Shown here: piece after piece, positions 6,990 through 11,909 of the stretch | Layout of the letters: each line of letters begins with the position of its first letter | Numbering within the stretch: the stretch's first letter is position 1 | Program-made: the position numbers and the translations under genes | Notes under the pieces: model-generated | Database searches by the model: none | The model's input: the letters and a program-made list of their open reading frames with translations, nothing else | What the model was told of the DNA's origin: nothing | NCBI GenBank assembly: GCA_002501855.1 | Contig: DAOM01000011.1 | Span: 6,188 to 18,096 of the forward strand | Direction: 5' to 3' | Source: Candidatus Nitrosopolaris nunavutensis | GTDB taxonomy: Archaea > Thermoproteota > Nitrososphaeria > Nitrososphaerales > Nitrososphaeraceae | DNA length: 11,909 nt

Positions 6990-7238
6990 ATGAGTGCCAG
7001 TAACACCAAATATCCGACCAAAACCATCGACGTTAGAGGCCTTTACTGTCCTGAGCCGGTATTTCGTACAAAGATCGAAATGGAAAGACTTGCCATAGGC
7101 GACATGATAAAGATAGTTGCTGACGACCCGGAATCTGAAGAAGACATATCGATGTGGGCAAAGAGAAATGGACATGAGCTTCTCTCAGTTAACAAAGATA
7201 ACAAAGATCTTGAGTTCCTAATCAAAAAGGCTAAATGA
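6990..7238 (+). CDS. tusA: TusA-family sulfur carrier protein
   Basis: An 82-aa TusA/SirA fold protein. The family binds sulfur as a persulfide on a conserved cysteine and passes it to acceptor enzymes. Here the signature is GLYCPEPV, with the cysteine at residue 20, placed as usual at the start of the first helix after the opening strand. The C-terminal half (IGDMIKIVADDPESEEDI, then WAKRNGHELL) matches the family's strand-helix pattern. ATG 6990 is preferred over TTG 6978 because it fits the TATA box. The stop codon overlaps the start of the next gene in ATGA, so the two proteins are very likely made together. This points to the CysM-like enzyme as the sulfur acceptor, though TusA proteins elsewhere also serve tRNA thiolation and molybdopterin synthesis. 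Confidence 0.9.
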   Translation: MSASNTKYPTKTIDVRGLYCPEPVFRTKIEMERLAIGDMIKIVADDPESEEDISMWAKRNGHELLSVNKDNKDLEFLIKKAK

Positions 7239-8245
7239 ACATGACTACTGTTGCTCGGCCAGATATAGTAAGTCAAATAGGCAACACTCCGCTCGTAGAG
7301 CTGAATTCGTTTTCCACAAGCAGCGTAAAGCTTTTTGCGAAGCTAGAATGGTACAACCCTTTTGGCTCAGTCAAAGACAGGGCTGCATACTGGATGGTAA
7401 AGGAGGCTGAGAGGAAAGGACTGTTAAGGAAAGACAAAAGCGTTATAATCGAGCCTACCTCTGGCAATACAGGTATCGCTTTAACGGGCATTTCCCAAGC
7501 ATTAGGATATAAAGTTGAAATTGTTATACCAGACAAGGTAAGTGCTGAGACAAAGAAAATTTTAAAGAGATTGGGAGCTACTTTACATGAAACATCAGAT
7601 GATCTTTGCCCAAGGGTGGGCGCTGGCACCGATCAAAGTATTTCACTTGCTAAAGCGATTTCGAAACCAAGGCCCGATATTTATTATATGCCAAATCAAT
7701 ACGAAAATGATGCGAACTTTTTGGCCCATTATGAAAGCACCGGGCCAGAAATATGGAAACAAACCAACGGCGACGTGACTCATTTCCTTACTGGTTGTGG
7801 CACAGGTGGCACCATAACAGGTACCGCAACATTCCTAAAGGAGAAGAACAAAAATATTAAAATTATCGCAATCCAAGCTCAAAAGAACCACTTACTGCAA
7901 GGATTAAGAAATTTTGAAGAATCTTCAATGCCAGACTTGTTCCTACGACGGCAAAAGATTGTCGATGAATGGTTTACCGCAACAAATGAAGAGTCGTTTC
8001 GGTTAGTAAAAGCGCTTGCCGTAAAAGAGAGATTGCTAGTGGGTCCGTCGTCAGGCTCTGTCATGGCTTCAATGCTGAAGGCTGCTGAAAAATTGGAGAG
8101 CGGCAATCTTGTGGGCATATTTGCAGACGATGGTACAAAATTCAAGAGTTTATACGACCAACAAGGCGTTTTCACCGACACGGAATACTACAATATCCTC
8201 AAGAATGCCAAGAATCTTTCAAAGCCTGCCTACGCCCTTGTGTAA
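7235..8245 (+). CDS. cysM: PLP-dependent cysteine synthase, CysM-like (possibly O-phosphoserine-using)
   Basis: A 336-aa fold-type II PLP enzyme of the cysteine synthase/cystathionine beta-synthase family, replacing the side-chain leaving group of a serine derivative with sulfur. It shows the PLP lysine K47 in GSVKDR, the substrate loop TSGNTG (75-80), the phosphate-binding loop GCGTGG (187-192) and VGPSSGS (269-275). At 223-229 it has GLRNFEE where classic O-acetylserine sulfhydrylases have a GAGF-type loop. The Arg (R225) appears to match the arginine that Mycobacterium tuberculosis CysM and the Aeropyrum enzyme use to hold O-phosphoserine; this alignment is from memory. ATG 7235 overlaps the tusA stop, and ATG 7241 is an alternative start. 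No CBS regulatory domains are present. The 3' end overlaps that of trxB by 16 bp. Confidence 0.9.
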   Translation: MNMTTVARPDIVSQIGNTPLVELNSFSTSSVKLFAKLEWYNPFGSVKDRAAYWMVKEAERKGLLRKDKSVIIEPTSGNTGIALTGISQALGYKVEIVIPDKVSAETKKILKRLGATLHETSDDLCPRVGAGTDQSISLAKAISKPRPDIYYMPNQYENDANFLAHYESTGPEIWKQTNGDVTHFLTGCGTGGTITGTATFLKEKNKNIKIIAIQAQKNHLLQGLRNFEESSMPDLFLRRQKIVDEWFTATNEESFRLVKALAVKERLLVGPSSGSVMASMLKAAEKLESGNLVGIFADDGTKFKSLYDQQGVFTDTEYYNILKNAKNLSKPAYALV

Positions 8246-9240
8246 AAGCTACTACTGATGGCTTTATTTTCGCTGTGTTTTCTCTCCGTCAACCATTTTT
8301 CCACATCCAAAGCGGCCATACAACCAAACCCGCCAGCAGTAATTGCCTGTCGGTATCTGTAATCGTGGACATCGCCAGCTGCAAAAACTCCTTCTACACT
8401 AGTGAGCGAATTATTTTTCAGAGAAATATAGCCTTTATCATCCAATTCTAATTGTCCTGTAAATATACCTGTGTTTGGATCGTGGCCTATCGCTACGAAC
8501 AATCCACCCGCTTGAATTTTCTGTTCCTTCCCGTTGTATACGTCTCTGACAACTATTGAAGTAATTTTTTTATCACCTACGATATCGGATACTACGCTAT
8601 TCCATAGAAATTCGATTTTTGGGTTTTCAAATGCCTTGTCTTGAAGAATTTTGCTAGCCCGTAACGAATCACGCCGATGGACTATTTTGATGGATTTTCC
8701 AAATTTTGAAAGGAAGGTGGCTTCCTCTAAGGCCGTGTCTCCTCCCCCTACTACCACTATGTCCTCACCTTTGAAGAAAGGACCGTCGCATGTCGCACAA
8801 TAGGATACTCCTCTGCCTGCAAACGTCTGTTCTCCCTTAATTCCTAGCTTACGAGGAGACGCTCCAGTACATATTATGACTGCTTTCGATTCAAATACCT
8901 CACTACTGGTGGTAATCTTGAATGGCCTCTGCTTAAAGTCAACTTGAATAACCTCGTCGTCGACTGCAATGGTTCCAAATCTTTCTGCCTGTTGTCGCAT
9001 GTTCATCATAAGCTCTGGTCCAAATATTCCGTTTGGGAAACCTGGATAGTTTTCTACCTCGCTAGTAGTCATCAGCTGGCCGCCAGGCAAAGTACCAGTT
9101 ACGAGAAGGGTCTTTAGTCTAGCACGCGAAGTGTAAATGCCGGCTGTATATCCTGCCGGGCCCGAGCCGACAATTATTACATCATAAAGGCTTACTTTGC
9201 CTGAATTAACGGATTCATCTTTACCATCCGTCTTGGACAT
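8230..9240 (-). CDS. trxB: Thioredoxin reductase
   Basis: A 336-aa FAD- and NAD(P)H-dependent disulfide reductase that reduces thioredoxin in the cytoplasm. The order is classic for the low-molecular-weight type: an FAD site GSGPAGYTAGIY (25-36), redox pair CATC (C148, C151), nucleotide-binding GGGDTALEEA (165-174) with HRR at 188-190, and the C-terminal FAD motif GDVHDYRYRQA (289-299). HRR after the second Rossmann glycines is the pattern associated with NADPH use. The N-terminus has about 17 extra polar residues before the first strand, and ATG 9240 gives this extension. The gene converges on the cysM-like gene with overlapping 3' ends. The 170-bp upstream gap holds AT-rich candidates for a TATA box (9255-9264, 9270-9279) but none stands out. 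Confidence 0.95.
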   Translation of the reverse strand: MSKTDGKDESVNSGKVSLYDVIIVGSGPAGYTAGIYTSRARLKTLLVTGTLPGGQLMTTSEVENYPGFPNGIFGPELMMNMRQQAERFGTIAVDDEVIQVDFKQRPFKITTSSEVFESKAVIICTGASPRKLGIKGEQTFAGRGVSYCATCDGPFFKGEDIVVVGGGDTALEEATFLSKFGKSIKIVHRRDSLRASKILQDKAFENPKIEFLWNSVVSDIVGDKKITSIVVRDVYNGKEQKIQAGGLFVAIGHDPNTGIFTGQLELDDKGYISLKNNSLTSVEGVFAAGDVHDYRYRQAITAGGFGCMAALDVEKWLTERKHSENKAISSSFYTRA

Positions 9241-9410
9241 ATATTAGTACAGAGTAAAAATATGAATACCCTTTAATAGTTTGTTCGGAATTGCGGCTTT
9301 CCTGTACCTATGCCCAAAAATTTCTAATCTAATTTTTCAGTCAGGCAGCATTAAAGGTCAATTTTTATCCACGAGCAGGGCCTTTTCTGTCTTATAATCG
9401 AGTCACCGTC

Positions 9411-10238
9411 TTAACTTGACAAGAGACCTTGATAGTATAACAGCACATCGCGATGTCTTTTACATAACTTTTTAATCTTTATCTGAGTGCGTAACAAGTC
9501 ACTCTGCCAATGTGCATTATACAGTCTACAATTCTTGTAGTGGCAAAACGGATATCCGTCAGTAATAAAGAAAAATAGCGCTTGAAGAATATACCCGATT
9601 GCGATTGAATTTATTCTTGAATCGTTATAGCCAACAAATTCACTTGTAGATTCACGTCCAGCCAATCTTTCTTTATTTGATTCCATCACCTCAAACGGTA
9701 TCTCCGGCAGATAGAATTCCTTGTTCTTAGCGGGAGCTTCGACTATTCCCGTAGATGAGATTATCGAAGGTGTTCCACAAATGACGGCGCGAGCATGATA
9801 TCGCCAATCTTCCTCGCTGAATGTACACGTTAGACGTGGATCAAATATGACGTGAGCATGCTCCGTAGAACTCTCTTCAGAAGGCATTGAAGCTCCATAG
9901 AGTCTTTGTAACATAAAGCCGTCGTAAAGTACAAAGGGGGAGGGCCTTAGCGAGGCATTTAGAATGAGACTCTTTTCATACATTATCTCGTCAATAGTTG
10001 ACTTCTTTCTTCGTTTCTCTTGATCGCAATAAGGGGATTTTATCTCCGATATCCTTACTGAGGCCAACGTTTCTGCAAGCATATCCAAAGGCTGCCCGTT
10101 TTCACAGCATCTTTGCAGAAAGGGAGGTCTCAGATCAATCTCACAAGTCGGGAAAAAGTTGGCTAGCTCCTGCGATATCTCGGAAAGGTCCAGTTTGGTC
10201 GTCGAAGGTTCGCGATAGATATGGATATATCGAAACAT
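9411..10238 (-). CDS. Unrecognised protein with a Cys/His-rich C-terminus
   Basis: A 275-aa soluble protein; I assign no function. Numbering from TTG 10241, the middle has HARAVICGTPSIIS (149-162) and EAPAKNKEFY (168-177). The C-terminus has GYNDSRINSIAIGY (204-217), a hydrophobic helix LQALFFFITDG (219-229), then CHYKNCRLYNAHWQ (233-246) and CKRH (260-263). The last two carry C233, H234, C238, H244, C260 and H263, a likely metal site. From memory this resembles a thaumarchaeal family listed as a putative metallopeptidase (DUF6775), with low certainty; there is no HExxH motif. ATG 10238 is chosen; TTG 10241 directly before it is an alternative. It begins 49 bp after thi4 on the same strand, so it is probably cotranscribed with it. 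Confidence 0.7.
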   Translation of the reverse strand: MFRYIHIYREPSTTKLDLSEISQELANFFPTCEIDLRPPFLQRCCENGQPLDMLAETLASVRISEIKSPYCDQEKRRKKSTIDEIMYEKSLILNASLRPSPFVLYDGFMLQRLYGASMPSEESSTEHAHVIFDPRLTCTFSEEDWRYHARAVICGTPSIISSTGIVEAPAKNKEFYLPEIPFEVMESNKERLAGRESTSEFVGYNDSRINSIAIGYILQALFFFITDGYPFCHYKNCRLYNAHWQSDLLRTQIKIKKLCKRHRDVLLYYQGLLSS

Positions 10239-10287
10239 CAAGAGACTTGCAGCTGCAGTTGCAGATGGCCTCGTCTACCGTGCTATC

Positions 10288-11100
10288 CTACTTTACCTTT
10301 AGCTTAGGTGAATCTGGCATTTCTTTTAGCTTGCCCATGGCAACTTCTGCTGCTCTTTTACCTGACAATAGCATCGACCCGAATGTCGGACCCATGCGTG
10401 GTAGGCCATGTGTCTCTGTGACCGACATTCCGCTAGCGATTAAGCCAGGAAAAACTTCGTCTGTGTAATTGACCACTGCGTCCTCGCTTCCTTCAACCCA
10501 CATCGGATCCATTCCCTTCCACTTTACATATCCACGGTCCATCAAGCGCTTGACAGCGACCGAGTCATGACCCGATGCATCGATAACAATCTTGCATTCT
10601 AGGCCTATCGGATCAACACAAGTAATATTCCTGGGTAGAGCGGAGACCGGCATCCAGTTAACAACCACACCGCACACTCGCTTGTTCTTCATTACAAGGT
10701 CGTCGAACTTTGTTAGCTGCAGGAATCGCACCCCAGCATCACACGCAGCAGCTACCAGCTTTGAACACGCATGCGGCCCCCAGGTAGCATATAGTCCGTC
10801 GCTGATTCTGCGATATGGAACTCCTAGTTCATCCCATACCTTTTGAGCAGGAGCCCTAACCGTTACTGGGTTCATCATATACCCACCGACCCAGTATCCA
10901 CCACCTAAGTAGTTATTTTGCTCAATGACTAGCGTTCGAGCACCCATCCTACCGAGCTCTCTGCTCGCCGTCAAACCGGCAGGTCCAGCCCCGATGATTA
11001 TTACATCACAATTTGCATATTCATTGATCGTTTCATTAAACATCATTGATATAGTCCTAGTTATTTCTGTCTCGGTCACGTCTGCGAAGATCTTTGCCAT
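10288..11100 (-). CDS. thi4: Thiamine thiazole synthase, Thi4 family
   Basis: Thi4 makes the thiazole half of thiamine from NAD and glycine, with sulfur from either its own active-site cysteine (eukaryotes, haloarchaea) or sulfide (methanogens, with His at that position). A relative makes ribose-1,5-bisphosphate-type products, but the fold is the same. The 270 aa include the dinucleotide site IIIGAGPAG (34-42) followed by E60, GGGYWVGGYMM (66-76), IVIDASGHD (171-179) and the C-terminal HGLPRMGPTFGSM (231-243). C161 in NITCVDP aligns by eye with the yeast sulfur-donor cysteine in its CCMDP motif, suggesting the single-turnover type. ATG 11100 has a TATA box 26 bp upstream, so the mRNA is probably leaderless. 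Confidence 0.93.
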   Translation of the reverse strand: MAKIFADVTETEITRTISMMFNETINEYANCDVIIIGAGPAGLTASRELGRMGARTLVIEQNNYLGGGYWVGGYMMNPVTVRAPAQKVWDELGVPYRRISDGLYATWGPHACSKLVAAACDAGVRFLQLTKFDDLVMKNKRVCGVVVNWMPVSALPRNITCVDPIGLECKIVIDASGHDSVAVKRLMDRGYVKWKGMDPMWVEGSEDAVVNYTDEVFPGLIASGMSVTETHGLPRMGPTFGSMLLSGKRAAEVAMGKLKEMPDSPKLKVK

Positions 11101-11121
11101 GTACCAATGTTTCTTGAAAGG

Positions 11122-11130
11122 TAATTAATA
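11122..11130 (-). promoter_or_regulatory. TATA box of thi4
   Basis: TATTAATTA on the minus strand is centred 26 bp before the thi4 ATG, which would place transcription start at or next to the start codon. Confidence 0.5.
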
Positions 11131-11230
11131 CATTTTCGACTTGTATTCGCAGGAAATAGAGACCGTTTGCTGTTGTATAATCAAGATCTTGCCTGCTATG
11201 AGGTACGTTTTCTTAGATTTAAAATGTGAG

Positions 11231-11270
11231 ATGAGGTTGTAAAAATTGGCATATACAATTTCGACCTCAT
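11231..11270 (-). promoter_or_regulatory. Two-part hairpin between ino1 and thi4
   Basis: ATGAGGT (11231-11237) pairs with ACCTCAT (11264-11270), and inside it AAATTG (11243-11248) pairs with CAATTT (11256-11261) around a 7-nt loop. The two stems are separated by a 5/2 internal loop. It starts 86 bp after the ino1 stop and ends about 130 bp before thi4. It may be a 3'-end structure for ino1, an operator, or part of an upstream control element. There is no following T-run on the minus strand strong enough to call it a terminator. Confidence 0.45.
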
Positions 11271-11355
11271 ATAGACTAGGAATATTGTGAAGAGCAAGCT
11301 GGTGTTTGTCTAACTTTCCTTAACAAAATATAGCAACACTGGGGCTGGTTGCAAA

Positions 11356-11909
11356 TTATGTAAAGGCCTCAATGAAATTTCTGTAAGCGTCTCGAATTTT
11401 GTACTTTACGGGTGGGTCTTTGAATCCGTATCCACAAATTAACTCACTGCCGTTTTTCACCTTGCGATTGTGGTGCGCGTATACGGCTCTTACCACGTCC
11501 AATACAACATTTCCGGCATTTGCTCCATCACTTGTCTGCAACATCATATCGATAACGATATTACTGCCAAGAAAGCCCTCGCTGGACACCCAATAGTAGC
11601 TGTTTCTCGAATCTCGGAGAAAATCAGTATATTCTGTAGTGCCTGCCACAGATTCAAAATTGTACGGCGCCTCAATGGCTATACTCTTAGTTTTGATCTT
11701 CCGCTTGGCCATTTTTGTTCTCTCAACCATCGTGTTTTGAGTGTCCTTATTGCCACCCACATCAAGCTGGTAACTCTTTCTCACTAATGCACCTCGTTCT
11801 ACTAGAAAGTCTATGATCCCCTTATGCAGTGCAGTTCCTCCCAGCTGGCTTAGCAGATCGTCTCCTACCAACGGAATTTTCTTGTCCCCAAATTTTTTTG
11901 AAAAAGCAT
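11356..11909 (-). CDS. ino1: Inositol-1-phosphate synthase, C-terminal part (cut by the window edge)
   Basis: The reading frame stays open to the window edge, so only the last 183 residues are seen; a TTG at 11871 is internal, since coding continues upstream as KKFGDKKIP before it. The enzyme converts glucose-6-phosphate to myo-inositol-1-phosphate with NAD, feeding inositol phospholipids and solutes. Family landmarks are VGDDLLSQLGGTALHKG, YQLDVGGNKDTQNTMV (equivalent to the usual LNxGGN motif), SEGFLGSNIVIDM, DGANAGNVVLDVVRA, and a C-terminal region ending in IEAFT. These belong to the catalytic tetramerisation domain and the end of the NAD domain. No frameshift is seen. A phosphatase able to use the product is encoded at 1754-2575. 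Confidence 0.9.
   Translation of the reverse strand, partial: AFSKKFGDKKIPLVGDDLLSQLGGTALHKGIIDFLVERGALVRKSYQLDVGGNKDTQNTMVERTKMAKRKIKTKSIAIEAPYNFESVAGTTEYTDFLRDSRNSYYWVSSEGFLGSNIVIDMMLQTSDGANAGNVVLDVVRAVYAHHNRKVKNGSELICGYGFKDPPVKYKIRDAYRNFIEAFT

Larger units (their letters stand above)
11101..11355. other. Intergenic region upstream of thi4
   Basis: The 255 bp separate the ino1 stop from the thi4 start, both minus strand. Besides the TATA box at 11122-11130 and the hairpin at 11231-11270, it contains a single perfect 10-bp palindrome, CAAGATCTTG, at 11182-11191, which could be an operator. No ORF of note and no TPP riboswitch core were seen. Confidence 0.45.

Noticed and set aside
10247..10264. 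Three tandem hexamers TTGCAG, CTGCAG, TTGCAG between thi4 and the next gene
   Set aside because: Too short and too few copies to be a repeat array; it also contains the palindrome TGCAGCTGCA but has no matching site elsewhere.
11101..11355. TPP riboswitch before thi4
   Set aside because: I looked for CTGAGA and the ACCTGATC / GGGTAATGCCAGCG-type core on the minus strand and found none.
1..11909. CRISPR array, insertion sequence or toxin-antitoxin pair
   Set aside because: No regularly spaced repeats, transposase motifs or paired small toxin and antitoxin genes were seen.

Overview
The window looks like chromosomal DNA of an ammonia-oxidising-archaea-type member of Nitrososphaerota (Thaumarchaeota), probably a moderate-GC soil (group I.1b-like) lineage. 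The basis is an archaeal/eukaryotic-type prolyl-tRNA synthetase, a coenzyme F420 ligase (CofE), an archaeal-style inositol-1-phosphate synthase, tRNA genes with introns and no encoded CCA, TATA boxes about 25-45 bp before start codons with almost no Shine-Dalgarno sites, and several proteins with a thaumarchaeal look. No ammonia-oxidation gene is present, so that metabolism is not shown.

Layout. 1-1400 is gene-poor. Its right part (about 820-1357, minus strand) is a frameshifted remnant of a thaumarchaeal tyrosine-recombinase-type integrase, lying 54 bp beyond the 3' end of a tRNA-Lys gene (1412-1498). This is the usual geometry of an element that once integrated at a tRNA. A divergent tRNA-Asp (1614-1716) carries an insertion in its D-loop. 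Then come, on the minus strand, an inositol-monophosphatase-family gene (1754-2575), a 622-bp gap with inverted repeats and two micro-ORFs, proS (3198-4655) and a small Cys-rich protein (4706-4993).

On the plus strand lies a metabolic group: an uncertain 86-codon ORF (5146-5406), a SerB-like phosphatase (5451-6110), cofE (6143-6904), tusA (6990-7238) and a cysM-like PLP enzyme (7235-8245). The last two overlap by four bases. Their 3' end converges on, and overlaps by 16 bp, trxB (minus, 8230-9240). Further minus-strand genes are an unrecognised 275-aa protein with a Cys/His-rich C-terminus (9411-10238), thi4 (10288-11100) and the 3' part of ino1 (11356 to the window edge).

Themes. (1) Serine, cysteine and sulfur: SerB acts on O-phosphoserine; the CysM-like enzyme has a sequence feature I associate with O-phosphoserine-using enzymes and is translationally coupled to the sulfur carrier TusA; TrxB supplies thiol reduction; Thi4 has a Cys at the position where eukaryotic Thi4 gives up its own sulfur. 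(2) Inositol: Ino1 makes inositol-1-phosphate and the IMPase-family enzyme can dephosphorylate it. (3) A decayed integration site next to tRNA-Lys.

Most of the window is ordinary housekeeping content. The points most worth a second look are the tusA-cysM pair, the tRNA-Asp insertion, the integrase relic, the Thi4 cysteine and the long hairpin upstream of thi4.
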